Below are positions 33,666 to 42,378 of a stretch of 64,000 nucleotides of DNA, piece by piece (the stretch's first letter is position 1; each line of letters opens with the position of its first letter). Below the pieces are notes generated by a model. It was not told the DNA's origin, ran no database searches, and was given only the letters and a program-made list of their open reading frames with translations. Source of the DNA: an uncultured Marinobacter sp. (GTDB lineage: Bacteria > Pseudomonadota > Gammaproteobacteria > Pseudomonadales > Oleiphilaceae); NCBI RefSeq assembly GCF_947259545.1, contig NZ_CAMYMK010000003.1:142564-206563 (forward strand), given 5' to 3'. The position numbers and the translations under genes are program-made.

Positions 33666-34647
33666 ACCGCGCAAACAGACAGGGGCCAGAAAGGCTTCTT
33701 CGCCCTGGCAGGAACTGGCTGAAAGTTATCTGGTGCATCACCGCAAGGTGGCCCGGGACAGTGCCGAGCGGCTCTGGCGTACGCCGGTTGCCAGCTCCAT
33801 GACCTGGATGGTGATGGGCGTGGCCCTGGCACTGCCGGTCGCCCTGTTATTACTGCTGACCAGTCTGCAGGGTGTCAGTGCCGGCTGGGAGAGCAGCGCT
33901 CGCATTACCGCTTATTTGAAAGACGATGTCCCGCTGGAGCGCGCTCGCGAACTGAAGGCCGAAGTGCTGGATGACAGCCGTATCCTGGAGGTGGAGCTCA
34001 TTGATAAGGAGCAGGCGCTGGCGGAGTTCCGGGTCTCCTCCGGGATGGAGGATGCGCTGGATTACCTGGAAGGTAACCCGCTGCCCCATACGCTGGTCGT
34101 GACGCCGGACAAAGCCTCCCGCAGCTCCAGTGGGGTAGAAACCCTGGTCACCCGCTTGCAGGGCCTGGACGGCGTTGAGCGGGTGCAGGTGGACCTGGGC
34201 TGGCTGCAGCGCCTGAATGCGATGACGGACCTGCTGGCCCGTGCGGTCTGGGCGTTGGCTCTGTTGCTGGCGGCGGCCGTGGTGCTGGTGATTGGCAATA
34301 CCGTGCGGCTGGCGATCGAGAACCGTCGTGACGAGATCCTGGTGGCCAAAATGGTCGGGGGCACGGATGCTTTTGTGCGTCGCCCGTTCCTGTATACGGG
34401 GGCCTGGTTTGGCCTGGGCGGCGGTGTGGTCGCCTGGGTGTTGCTGCAGTTGTCGTTATGGTGGCTCAGTGGCCCGGTCGGGCGGCTGGCGGAGCTGTAC
34501 CGCAGTGACTTTTCCCTCAATGGCCTGACCTTTGATGGCGCACTTGCGTTGCTTATTGTGGCCATGCTGTTAGGCTGGTTGGGTGCCTGGGTGGCGGTCA
34601 AGCGCCATCTGGATGACATTGAGCCGGGGGAAATCGCCGGGGGCTAA
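33655..34647 (+). CDS. ftsX: FtsX, cell-division ABC permease
   Basis: 330 residues from ATG 33655 (GGGAGGTGG upstream). The first membrane helix MTWMVMGVALALPVALLLLL lies near 49-68. A periplasmic domain follows to about 195, then three C-terminal helices (for example WALALLLAAAVVLVIGNTV near 199-217). It partners FtsE to activate murein hydrolases at the septum. Confidence 0.96.
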   Translation: MAPEPRKQTGARKASSPWQELAESYLVHHRKVARDSAERLWRTPVASSMTWMVMGVALALPVALLLLLTSLQGVSAGWESSARITAYLKDDVPLERARELKAEVLDDSRILEVELIDKEQALAEFRVSSGMEDALDYLEGNPLPHTLVVTPDKASRSSSGVETLVTRLQGLDGVERVQVDLGWLQRLNAMTDLLARAVWALALLLAAAVVLVIGNTVRLAIENRRDEILVAKMVGGTDAFVRRPFLYTGAWFGLGGGVVAWVLLQLSLWWLSGPVGRLAELYRSDFSLNGLTFDGALALLIVAMLLGWLGAWVAVKRHLDDIEPGEIAGG

Positions 34648-34782
34648 TCCGGGATAGCGGGAAAACCGTATTGAAGAATGTACGGCGAAAGGCGTAGTGT
34701 CATAAACCAAGGTACAAAGCGGGATTTGCCAGTTTATTGTTTTTAAAGGTTTTACTGGGAGTTTCTGGAACTTTTTAAGGTC

Positions 34783-34811
34783 TTGGCGGTCAAAGAATCA
34801 CTTGGTATATT
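34783..34811 (+). promoter_or_regulatory. Sigma-70 type promoter of rpoH
   Basis: TTGGCG (34783-34788) and TATATT (34806-34811) are separated by 17 nt, 31 nt before the rpoH start, which has a GGAGG ribosome site. The 194-nt ftsX/rpoH gap is otherwise AT-rich and may hold further promoters. Confidence 0.55.
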
Positions 34812-34841
34812 TAACGGTCGTCAGGTTCGGAGGTTAAAAGC

Positions 34842-35708
34842 ATGGGTACGAGTTTACAGCTGATTGACAGACTGGTTCCGGGTGCCAATCTCGAGTCTTA
34901 CATCCAGGCTGCGAGCAGGATTCCGGTATTGTCTGCCGATGAAGAGCGTGAGCTTGCCGAACGTCTCCATTACGAGGGTGACGTGGAAGCAGCGCGTCAG
35001 CTGGTGCTCTCTCATTTGCGGTTTGTTATTCACATTGCCCGCAGCTATTCCGGCTATGGGTTGTCCCAGTCCGACCTGATTCAGGAAGGCAACGTGGGGC
35101 TGATGAAAGCCGTCAAGCGTTTTAACCCGGAGTACGGCGTACGTCTGGTGTCGTTTGCGGTGCACTGGATCAAGGCGGAGATCCACGAGTTCATTCTGCG
35201 CAACTGGCGTATCGTGAAAGTGGCTACCACCAAGGCCCAGCGCAAACTGTTCTTTAACCTGCGCAGTCAGAAGAAGCGCCTGGCGTGGCTCAGCCACGAC
35301 GAGTTGCATGCCGTGGCGGAAGATCTCGGCGTGGAGCCGAAGGTCGTGCGTGAAATGGAAGGCCGGCTGGCCTCCCAGGATACCGCCTTCGACGGCCCCC
35401 AGGACGATGACGATGATCACGCCTACCAAGCCCCGGCGTATTACCTGGAGGACCGGCGCGGCGATCCGGCGGTTCAGCTGGAGAACGCGGACTGGTCGGA
35501 GGATTCCAACGGTCGCCTGATGCACGCGATGGGGTCTCTGGACGAGCGCAGCCAGGATATCCTGCGGGAGCGCTGGTTGACGGAGAGCAAGTCCACGCTG
35601 CATGAGTTGGCGGACAAGTACGGTGTATCCGCCGAGCGGATCCGGCAGCTTGAGAAGAACGCTATGAAGAAGATCAGGACGAGTATGGGGGAGGCCATAC
35701 CGGCCTGA
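34842..35708 (+). CDS. rpoH: RNA polymerase heat-shock sigma factor RpoH
   Basis: 288 residues. Region 2 has [20 protein letters not shown] near residues 52-71 and [18 protein letters not shown] near 77-94. The RpoH box [17 protein letters not shown] begins near 131, which separates it from other sigma factors. Region 4 ends [21 protein letters not shown] near 258-278. It directs heat-shock gene transcription, likely including hslO-hslR and clp genes. The position after ftsX is standard. Confidence 0.97.
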   Translation: MGTSLQLIDRLVPGANLESYIQAASRIPVLSADEERELAERLHYEGDVEAARQLVLSHLRFVIHIARSYSGYGLSQSDLIQEGNVGLMKAVKRFNPEYGVRLVSFAVHWIKAEIHEFILRNWRIVKVATTKAQRKLFFNLRSQKKRLAWLSHDELHAVAEDLGVEPKVVREMEGRLASQDTAFDGPQDDDDDHAYQAPAYYLEDRRGDPAVQLENADWSEDSNGRLMHAMGSLDERSQDILRERWLTESKSTLHELADKYGVSAERIRQLEKNAMKKIRTSMGEAIPA

Positions 35709-35733
35709 TACTGACGCACCCTGGATGTTCCAG

Positions 35734-35769
35734 AACGCCACCATCCTGATTCAGGTTGGTGGCGTTTTT
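35734..35769 (+). terminator. Intrinsic terminator of rpoH
   Basis: AACGCCACC, TCCTG, short loop, CAGG, GGTGGCGTT and a T-run form a strong hairpin 26 nt after the rpoH stop. Confidence 0.9.
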
Positions 35770-35813
35770 GTTTGTATAATCTGCCAAAGTACAAGAGTTC
35801 AAACTTCGGGGTA

Positions 35814-35922
35814 GAAGCGAGTGGATAGGCTGTTCCAAAACACGCTGTGAATACGTCCTTGTACGCTCCGCTCCGCCATCCATGGCTCCGCAGGGTTTTG
35901 GAACAGCCTATCCACTCGCTTC
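35814..35922. repeat. Palindromic intergenic element, copy 1 (28-bp perfect arms)
   Basis: The arms 35814-35841 and 35895-35922 are perfect reverse complements over 28 bp; the 53-nt loop carries the family core. Read on the minus strand the core runs from GCGGAGCCATGGATGGCGG through the word TATTCACAGCGT. Copies 2 (45576-45690) and 3 (55180-55268) share the core and the inner arm word TTCCAAAA, but their outer arms differ. The element lies between the rpoH terminator and glxR. Confidence 0.88.
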
Positions 35923-35951
35923 CCATAATTTCGGAATAAGGCTAAGCAAAG

Positions 35952-36860
35952 ATGACTGTAGATAGTCCCCATATCGCGTTCCTCGGCATTGGTTTGATGG
36001 GTGCGCCCATGACACGGAATCTTCTGGATGCCGGGTTTTCCATGGTGTTGTGGAACCGCACGGCCAGAAAGTGTGATCCTTTCAAGGATGAAGCCACCAT
36101 TGCGAATTCACCGGAACAGGCGGTCCGTGATGCAGACGTCGTCATCACCATGCTGGAAAACAGCGATGTGGTGGAGCAGGTCCTGGTAGAGCAGGGCGCG
36201 ATCGCAGCCCTGAAATCCGGCGCCCTGGTGATCGATATGAGTTCTGTTCAGCCTTCCGTCGCGCGCCGCCATGCGGAATTGGCAGCGGAACGGGGCGCGG
36301 GATATGTGGATGCGCCGGTGTCCGGTGGTACCGTCGGGGCCGCTGAGGCGCGCTTGAGTATTATGGCCGGTGGGTCGGAACAGGATGTGGATCGGGCTCG
36401 CCCGGTGTTTGAAACTTTGGGTAAATGTACCCGGATTGGTCCCGTTGGCTCCGGACAGCTGGCCAAGCTGGCCAATCAGGCGATTGTGGGCATTACTATT
36501 GGGGCGGTGTCTGAAGCTCTGTTGCTGGCGGCGAAAGGCGGTGCCGATCCGGCGGCGGTGCGGGAGGCGCTGATGGGTGGGTTTGCCGGCAGTCGTATCC
36601 TGGAGCTGCATGGTCAGCGTATGATTGATCGTGATTTCGCGCCCGGTGCGCCGGCCCGTATCCAGCTCAAGGATCTGCGAATGATTCTGGATGAGGCCAG
36701 GGCGGAGAATCTGACCCTGCCCCTGGCCCAGCAGGTGCACAATGAATATCAGTCTCTGGTGGCCAATGGTCACAGTGATGTTGATCACAGTGGCCTGTTG
36801 CTGGAGCTGGAACACCTGAACGGTGCCCTGCTGGGCTCTCTGGGAAAACCGGGAAAATAA
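35952..36860 (+). CDS. glxR: NAD(P)-dependent 3-hydroxyacid dehydrogenase, GlxR-like
   Basis: 302 residues of the beta-hydroxyacid dehydrogenase family. The cofactor motif IAFLGIGLMGAPMTRNLLDA lies near residues 8-27, the substrate motif YVDAPVSGGTVGAAEA near 118-133, and the catalytic Lys in GSGQLAKLANQ near 167-177. Family members reduce tartronate semialdehyde to glycerate. The next gene is a hydroxypyruvate-isomerase-like protein 2 nt away, supporting a glyoxylate/glycerate role, although no glyoxylate carboligase is present nearby. Confidence 0.85.
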   Translation: MTVDSPHIAFLGIGLMGAPMTRNLLDAGFSMVLWNRTARKCDPFKDEATIANSPEQAVRDADVVITMLENSDVVEQVLVEQGAIAALKSGALVIDMSSVQPSVARRHAELAAERGAGYVDAPVSGGTVGAAEARLSIMAGGSEQDVDRARPVFETLGKCTRIGPVGSGQLAKLANQAIVGITIGAVSEALLLAAKGGADPAAVREALMGGFAGSRILELHGQRMIDRDFAPGAPARIQLKDLRMILDEARAENLTLPLAQQVHNEYQSLVANGHSDVDHSGLLLELEHLNGALLGSLGKPGK

Positions 36861-36862
36861 CC

Positions 36863-37642
36863 ATGCCGAAGTTTGCTGCCAATCTGTCCATGTTGTTCAC
36901 CGAAGTGCCGTTTATGGAGCGCTTCGAGCAGGCCCGCCTGGCTGGCTTCACGGGTGTGGAGTATCTGTTCCCCTATGAGTGGCCGGCGGCAGAGCTTAAG
37001 CAGGCTCTGCGGACGAACGGCCTGACTCAGGTGCTGTTCAATCTGCCGCCGGGGGACTGGGATGGGGGCGAACGGGGTATTGCCTGTCTGCCGGGCCGGG
37101 TGGAAGAGTTTCGCGAGGGTGTGCTGAAAGCCATTGAGTATGCCCGTGCCCTGGAATGCACCCGCGTTAACTGTCTGGCGGGCCTGAAGCCGGCGGAACT
37201 GGATGAGGATCTGGCCTGGCAGACGTTGGTGGAGAATGTTCGTTGGGCCGCGGAGCAGCTGGAGCCGGAGGGGATCACTCTGTGTCTGGAAGCGATCAAT
37301 TCACGGGTGGATATGCCGGGGTTCTTTCTCGATACCTCCGCCAGGGTGATGGGCCTGCTTGAAGAGGTCGATATGGATAACGTGCGCTTGCAGTATGACC
37401 TCTATCATATGCAGATCATGGAGGGGGATCTGCTGCGCACGGTGGAGTGCCTGTTGCCGTGGATCGGCCACATCCAGTTTGCGGATAATCCGGGGCGACA
37501 CGAGCCCGGAACCGGGGAAATTAACTTTTCGAATGTTTTTCGGGAGTTGGATAATCTGGGCTACAAAGGCTGGCTGAGTGCAGAATACCGCCCTGCAGCC
37601 ACGACCGCTGAGAGCCTGGACTGGTTTCGGGGTCTGTCGTGA
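36863..37642 (+). CDS. hyi: Hydroxypyruvate isomerase family TIM-barrel protein
   Basis: 259 residues. It starts PKFAANLSMLFTEVPFMERF, typical of Hyi, with CLEAINSRVDMPGFFLD near residues 138-154 (catalytic-type Glu), QYDLYHMQIMEGDLL near 177-191 and HIQFADNPGRHEPGTGEI near 205-222. It interconverts hydroxypyruvate and tartronate semialdehyde, which fits the adjacent glxR. The two likely form a small operon. Confidence 0.88.
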   Translation: MPKFAANLSMLFTEVPFMERFEQARLAGFTGVEYLFPYEWPAAELKQALRTNGLTQVLFNLPPGDWDGGERGIACLPGRVEEFREGVLKAIEYARALECTRVNCLAGLKPAELDEDLAWQTLVENVRWAAEQLEPEGITLCLEAINSRVDMPGFFLDTSARVMGLLEEVDMDNVRLQYDLYHMQIMEGDLLRTVECLLPWIGHIQFADNPGRHEPGTGEINFSNVFRELDNLGYKGWLSAEYRPAATTAESLDWFRGLS

Positions 37643-37756
37643 CCGTCGCCATAGGCGACACCCTCTTACAAGATCGTAACTGGCCGGGTTACCAAGTTCT
37701 TCGTACCCTGTTTGTAATGTAATGCTTAAAGTAATCCGCTATCGGGAGGATAACCG

Positions 37757-38437
37757 GTGAAAGCGCTGGTAATTGAAGACGATCAGGATGTAGCAAACTA
37801 CCTTGTCAAAGGCCTTAAGGAGTCGGACTTTGTGGTCGACCATGCGGCTGATGGCAAGGAAGGGATGATGATGGCGGCCAGTGAGGATTACGACATCATG
37901 ATCGTGGATCGCATGCTGCCCGGTATGGATGGCCTGTCCATTATCAAGACCGTTCGCGCCACCGGGAACCAGGTGCCGGTGCTGATCCTCAGCGCCCTGG
38001 GCGATGTGGATGACCGGGTCGAGGGGCTGCGTGGTGGTGGTGATGATTACCTCACCAAACCCTTCTCCTTTACCGAACTGCTGGCTCGCATTGAATCACT
38101 GGTACGCCGTAACCGCCAGTCGGCGGAGACCGAGACCGTGTTGCGGGTGGCGGACCTGGAAATGGACCTGCTGGCGCGAACCGTCAAGCGGGCGGGTCAG
38201 AATATTGATGTGCAGCCCCGGGAATTCCGTCTGCTGGAGTACCTGATGCGCAACGCCGGGCAGGTGGTAACCCGCACCATGCTGCTGGAGAAAGTCTGGG
38301 ACTACCATTTCGACCCCCAGACTAACGTGATTGATGTGCATATCAGCCGGCTGAGGGCCAAGATCGACAAGGAATTCGAGACTCCGTTGCTGCAGACCAT
38401 ACGGGGTGCAGGGTACATGTTGCGTGAAACTGCTTAG
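37757..38437 (+). CDS. OmpR/PhoB family response regulator
   Basis: 226 residues from GTG 37757, with GGGAGGATAACCG directly upstream. Receiver: acidic pair IEDDQD near residue 7, phospho-acceptor Asp in IMIVDRMLPGMDG near 51, Lys in YLTKPFSF near 101. DNA-binding winged helix: QPREFRLLEYLMRNAGQVVT near 152-171 and the end IRGAGYMLRE. It overlaps the kinase gene by 14 nt. The stimulus is not evident from the sequence. Confidence 0.94.
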   Translation: MKALVIEDDQDVANYLVKGLKESDFVVDHAADGKEGMMMAASEDYDIMIVDRMLPGMDGLSIIKTVRATGNQVPVLILSALGDVDDRVEGLRGGGDDYLTKPFSFTELLARIESLVRRNRQSAETETVLRVADLEMDLLARTVKRAGQNIDVQPREFRLLEYLMRNAGQVVTRTMLLEKVWDYHFDPQTNVIDVHISRLRAKIDKEFETPLLQTIRGAGYMLRETA

Positions 38438-39908
38438 TCAGCTCCGGACCTCGTCCTTTCAGCTAGCACTGTTGTACATGGTGGTGTTTGCCACCTCGGT
38501 GTTCCTGCTGTTGGCGTTCATATACTGGCGCACCGCCGGTTTCATGACCGCCCAGACGGACGAAACCATCGAGGCCGAGATCGCAGGCCTCGCGGAGCAA
38601 TACCGCGGTCGCGGCATCAATGGTCTGATTACCATTATCCGCGAGCGTGTGGCGCGGGATCCCAACGCCAAATCCATTTATCTGCTCACCACCGATGACT
38701 TCCTCAAGCTGGCCGGCAATATCGAAACCTGGCCGGAGGGCGCCCGCTCGGAAAGTGGCTGGATCAATTTTACCCTGAACGAGGCTGTGGGCTGGCGAGG
38801 CCCGGAACGCCTGGCCCGGGCCCGAATTTTCGAGGTGCAGGGCGGCTTGCGGTTGCTGGTCGGCCGTGATGTTGATGAGCTCACCAATCTCAAGCGGGTG
38901 ATCGAAACCGCCATCAACTGGGGGATGGGCATTACCCTGGCCCTGGCCCTGCTGGGTGGGTTCCTGATGAGCCGGAGTACCACCCGGCGCATAGAAGTGA
39001 TTAACAGTACCTCCCGGCGAATCATGAACGGCCACCTGTCCCTGCGAATACCGACCCGCGGCACCGACGATGATTTTGACCAGCTGGCGGAGAACCTGAA
39101 CCAGATGCTCGACCGGATTGTCTATCTGATGGAAGGCATCCGCCACGTCTCCGACAGCATCGCCCACGACCTGCGAACCCCGTTGACCCGCTTGCGCAAC
39201 CAGCTTGAAAACACCCTGATGTCCGTCGACAACGACGAGGCACGGGAGCAGGCCGGTCGTGCGGTGGCGGAGGCGGATCAACTGCTGGCCACGTTCAACG
39301 CCCTGCTGCGGATTGCACGGCTGGAAACCCGGGGCAACACCGCGGACATGAAGCCCGTGTCGCTGGACGGGCTGGTGAGCGATGCCTGCGAGTTGTACGA
39401 AGCCCTGGCGGAAGACAAGGAGCAGGTGTTCGAGCAATCCCTGGAACCTCAGGTGATGATTGAAGGCGATCGGGACCTGTTGTTCCAGATGGTCAGCAAC
39501 CTGATCGACAATGCCATTAAATATACCCCGGAAAAGGGCGCGATCCGGGTGGTGGTCCGCCGTGACGGGGAGGATTGCCTGTTTGAAGTCAGCGACAGTG
39601 GGATCGGTATCCCGGACGACGAGAAGGATCAGGTCTTCCAGCGTTTCTATCGGGTCGGCAAGAGCCGTTCATCTCCCGGTAACGGGCTGGGGCTGAGCCT
39701 GGTGAGTGCGGTAGCGGAAATTCATCAGGCAAGGATTGAGCTGTCTGACTATCGGCCAGGTGAGGAAAACCCCGGGCTAACGGTGACTATTCGCCTGCCG
39801 GCCTATGTGGTCGAGAAAAAACGTATTCGCACAACCCAGATTGATGCGCCGGGTGAGGTCGGTGGCGGGGAGCAGAGAAGCTCCCCGTCGGAACCGTCAA
39901 AGACCTGA
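38424..39908 (+). CDS. Membrane sensor histidine kinase
   Basis: 494 residues from GTG 38424 inside the end of the regulator gene (ATG 38406 is the alternative). Two membrane helices near residues 15-37 and 163-180 enclose a periplasmic sensor of about 125 residues. A HAMP domain follows, then the H-box DSIAHDLRTPLTRLRNQLEN near 242-261, the N-box LIDNAIKYTPEKG near 358, the G1 box GIGIPDD and the G2 box GNGLGLSLV. It phosphorylates the preceding regulator. The stop abuts the convergent 83-residue gene. Confidence 0.94.
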   Translation: MKLLSQLRTSSFQLALLYMVVFATSVFLLLAFIYWRTAGFMTAQTDETIEAEIAGLAEQYRGRGINGLITIIRERVARDPNAKSIYLLTTDDFLKLAGNIETWPEGARSESGWINFTLNEAVGWRGPERLARARIFEVQGGLRLLVGRDVDELTNLKRVIETAINWGMGITLALALLGGFLMSRSTTRRIEVINSTSRRIMNGHLSLRIPTRGTDDDFDQLAENLNQMLDRIVYLMEGIRHVSDSIAHDLRTPLTRLRNQLENTLMSVDNDEAREQAGRAVAEADQLLATFNALLRIARLETRGNTADMKPVSLDGLVSDACELYEALAEDKEQVFEQSLEPQVMIEGDRDLLFQMVSNLIDNAIKYTPEKGAIRVVVRRDGEDCLFEVSDSGIGIPDDEKDQVFQRFYRVGKSRSSPGNGLGLSLVSAVAEIHQARIELSDYRPGEENPGLTVTIRLPAYVVEKKRIRTTQIDAPGEVGGGEQRSSPSEPSKT

Positions 39909-40160
39909 TCAGCTGGCAGCGCCACGGAAGCGGTTGACCTGATTCAGTACAGGGCGCACAAGGCTCTCAACCTGGGCACGACGGCGGTCCAGTCGAACCT
40001 GAATGCTATCCCACTCACCTTCCAGGTGCTTTTGTTCCAGCATAATGAAGGCGGCCAGGTTGTGGCGGTTTACCTTACCGGTGATGCCGTATTGGTCCAG
40101 GCGGTAGCCGATGGCATCCAGGCTGTTCAGGGCAGTGTTCATCAGTTTTTGGGTGTTCAT
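39909..40160 (-). CDS. Small helical protein of unknown function, 83 residues
   Basis: The frame MNTQKLMNTALNSLDAIGYR onward is hydrophilic and predicted helical, with a basic and acidic middle (EQKHLEGEWDSIQVRLDRRR near 42-61) that could be a coiled coil. No domain is recognised; a phasin-like or structural role is only a guess. Its stop shares the TGATCA word with the stop of the convergent kinase gene. Confidence 0.65.
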   Translation of the reverse strand: MNTQKLMNTALNSLDAIGYRLDQYGITGKVNRHNLAAFIMLEQKHLEGEWDSIQVRLDRRRAQVESLVRPVLNQVNRFRGAAS

Positions 40161-40329
40161 GGTGTGTTCCCCGTGATCAACGTTGAAAGGGTCTTTAAAT
40201 ACTGATATCGAACGCTATTCCCAATCTCTAGAGTGCGCAACCTAATCTGCGCGCCGGTTGCTGATTCCCTGACCAAAACGTAATTCCCCGGCCACGCCGT
40301 TGTAACCCCTCCCTGTGCATAATGAACAC

Positions 40330-40416
40330 TGTAGATTTGGAGGCCGGCAGTTATTACTGCTTGCTTCTCCCTCCAGCACAGCGCTAGCCTTACCCCGTTT
40401 TTACGGGGTTTTTTTA
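40330..40416 (+). ncRNA. Structured greB leader with intrinsic terminator, possible attenuator or small RNA
   Basis: Downstream of a CATAAT hexamer (40318-40323) the sequence folds as a nested stem-loop: TGGAGG with CCTCCA outside, GCAGT with ACTGC inside. A perfect terminator follows: ACCCCGT (40392-40398), 4-nt loop, ACGGGGT (40403-40409), then Ts to 40415. No plus-strand gene ends nearby, and greB starts 44 nt later, so the terminator most likely acts on the greB leader. This resembles the GraL arrangement upstream of E. coli greA. The 5' end is estimated; the -35 is poor. Confidence 0.5.
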
Positions 40417-40459
40417 TGCCCGCCCACACCACTTCTGCAACTGATGACAGGTCCTTGAT

Positions 40460-40975
40460 ATGAAACAGCAATCTGGCGCTGCACGGGGGCGAGCCCGGTA
40501 CATTACCCCTGACGGGGAGCGGGCCTTGCGGGAAGAGCTGCGTTACCTGTGGAAGGAAAAGCGCCCGGAAGTGACCCAGGCGGTACGTGAGGCGGCGGCC
40601 CTGGGCGACCGTTCTGAAAACGCCGAGTATATTTACGGCAAGAAACAGTTGCGTGAAATCGACCGGCGGGTCCGCTTTTTGACCAAGCGACTGGACGAAC
40701 TGACGGTGGTGGATCGCTTGCCCGATGATCGTGGCAAGGTGTTCTTCGGCGCCTGGGTGACCATTGAGCATGAGGATGGCGATGAGCAGCGCTACCGGCT
40801 TGTGGGACCGGACGAGTTTGATCTCGGTCGCGGTTACCTGAGCATTGATTCGCCGATGGCCCGGGCGCTGATTGGCAAACGTCTGGATGACGAGGTCAGT
40901 GTGCGGACGCCGGAAGGCTGGCAGACGGTCGTGATCACAGATATCCGTTACGAGGAACCCGAAGCAAACCAGTGA
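40460..40975 (+). CDS. greB: Transcription elongation factor GreB
   Basis: 171 residues. The N-terminal coiled coil carries the acidic tip ALGDRSENAEYIYGKKQLRE near 49-68, where Asp and Glu organise the cleavage-stimulating metal in the polymerase secondary channel. The basic N-terminus and the sequence ARYITPDGERALREEL near 12-27 are of GreB rather than GreA type. It rescues backtracked RNA polymerase. Confidence 0.94.
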   Translation: MKQQSGAARGRARYITPDGERALREELRYLWKEKRPEVTQAVREAAALGDRSENAEYIYGKKQLREIDRRVRFLTKRLDELTVVDRLPDDRGKVFFGAWVTIEHEDGDEQRYRLVGPDEFDLGRGYLSIDSPMARALIGKRLDDEVSVRTPEGWQTVVITDIRYEEPEANQ

Positions 40976-41063
40976 AAACTGTCACAAACCTGACGACTCG
41001 TTGAGTTTTTCGTCGCCTTTGACGATAGACTGATCAAAAATTGACTCACGGATCGGGTTTGGT

Positions 41064-41501
41064 ATGGGTTCTTTCTGTAAGATCAAGACGGCTTTCGTGC
41101 TGGGGCTGACTCTTATGCCTGTGTTGCTGTTGGCGCAGACAACAGCAGAAGGTGAGGGTGGTGACGTGTTTGACTATCGCGAGCGTTCAACGGTGGACAA
41201 CATTCCCCTGCGCTCCATGGAAGAGGAAACGCTGGCGAATACCGTCATTGAAGGTGGGCTGGCAGCGCCTGCGGCCGGCGTGCCGGTTCAACCCCGCACC
41301 GAAGAGGATTTCTACCTTGATCCGCTGGCGCTGCAGCCACGGGATCCTCGTACCGACCTGGGACGAAGCGAAATTCCGGTGGAATTCCGCTTCAGTAACC
41401 CCAAGGAGGTTCCCGGCCAGAATCACAGCAACAACTACCTGATTCGACCGCCCGAGAACCGCACCTATGAGGCGCAGAACATCAATATGATCGAGCGCTA
41501 G
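41064..41501 (+). CDS. Exported hypothetical protein, 145 residues
   Basis: A signal peptide (KTAFVLGLTLMPVLLLAQ) ends near residue 25. The mature part is acidic and proline-rich without recognised domains; DPLALQPRDPRTDLGRSEIP near 84-103 is the most ordered-looking stretch. Its TAG stop overlaps the stop of the convergent integrase-domain gene by 4 nt (CTAG). Confidence 0.65.
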   Translation: MGSFCKIKTAFVLGLTLMPVLLLAQTTAEGEGGDVFDYRERSTVDNIPLRSMEEETLANTVIEGGLAAPAAGVPVQPRTEEDFYLDPLALQPRDPRTDLGRSEIPVEFRFSNPKEVPGQNHSNNYLIRPPENRTYEAQNINMIER

Positions 41502-41809
41502 GCGGCAACAATCTGCTCCGCCTCGGTTTTGCCGAGTACTTCCTCGTAGAAAAACGTCAAAGCCTGACTCGCCTGATTCAGGCGCGCCCGTGACAACTGG
41601 ATTCTGTCTTTCAGGTAGGTGAGAAACAGCTGGCGGTCATCGGATTCCAGGTTTTGCGGATCTTTCAGCTCGTGAAAAAGCACAAACCTCGAAATCCAGT
41701 GCAGATAAGTCTGCTCTGCCCGCTGGTTCAACTGACGTTTCTGAATTGCTTTGTTAACGCGGCCAACAAGGCCCGGCTGGGATTGTTCCAGCGCCTCGGT
41801 AATGTCCAT
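41498..41809 (-). CDS. Orphan integrase N-terminal SAM-like domain protein (integron-integrase-like)
   Basis: 103 residues. The sequence AEQTYLHWISRFVLFHELKD near 31-50 and RLNQASQALTFFYEEVLGK near 77-95 match the DNA-binding arm (Phage_int_SAM-like) of integron integrases and related tyrosine recombinases. The catalytic domain with the R-H-R-Y residues is absent, and a stop follows directly after the domain. It is either a truncated integrase gene or a domesticated DNA-binding protein; no catalytic remnant is seen in the next bases on the minus strand. Confidence 0.8.
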   Translation of the reverse strand: MDITEALEQSQPGLVGRVNKAIQKRQLNQRAEQTYLHWISRFVLFHELKDPQNLESDDRQLFLTYLKDRIQLSRARLNQASQALTFFYEEVLGKTEAEQIVAA

Positions 41810-41893
41810 GATTACTCTTCCGGATGCGTTGTTGTTTTTATGTTGCGCGCATCTTATGACAATCGTTTGAATGTCGCAAAATTTTTATAGCAG

Positions 41894-41950
41894 CTTGCCG
41901 GAACCAGGGGTGGGTCGCTTTTGGAATGGCGAGTACCCCAGACCGGCAAG
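41894..41950 (-). terminator. Nested inverted repeat downstream of the acyl-CoA-binding protein gene
   Basis: CTTGCCGG (41894-41901) and CCGGCAAG (41943-41950) enclose an inner GGGGT/ACCCC pair. On the minus strand this follows the acyl-CoA-binding protein stop and runs into an AT-rich stretch, so it is probably the 3' end structure of that transcript. Confidence 0.4.
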
Positions 41951-41962
41951 GCGTTGGCGGGC

Positions 41963-42223
41963 TTATTTCAGGGAGTTGAGTTTGTCGATGTACTTCTGCA
42001 TGGCTTCATCGCTGGAGGTCCCTTTCAGTTCCGCCCAGGCGTCGTACTTGGCGCGGCCCACGAAATCCATCATGCCCGGACGCTTGCCGCTGACATCCCC
42101 TTCGGTTGCCTGCTTGTAAAGTGCGTAGAACTCCAGTTTCATCTCGTTGGACGGTTTGAAATCGCCTTCCGCGGACTGGATGTAATTCACGGCCTCGTCG
42201 AACTGGGTTTTCAGGTCACTCAT
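41963..42223 (-). CDS. Acyl-CoA-binding protein
   Basis: 86 residues, the full length of the ACBP fold. It shows [11 protein letters not shown] near 8-18, [27 protein letters not shown] spacing near 29-51 with the conserved YALYKQAT and the Trp in [10 protein letters not shown] near 58-67. It binds long-chain acyl-CoA esters in the cytoplasm. ACBPs are uncommon in bacteria but occur in lipid-accumulating marine groups. Confidence 0.93.
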   Translation of the reverse strand: MSDLKTQFDEAVNYIQSAEGDFKPSNEMKLEFYALYKQATEGDVSGKRPGMMDFVGRAKYDAWAELKGTSSDEAMQKYIDKLNSLK

Positions 42224-42378
42224 GTCTCTTTCCTTTTTTATTGAGGGGTTGGTGCTTTAGTTATGTTTTTGCCGAGTATAGCCAGAGAGGTTTCGGGCGT
42301 CATTGACCGATCGTTCCTTTCCTCCGACGAATGGGTTATTGTCCTGCCTCAAAATTTCAGATAACCGGAGTAAAGTCC

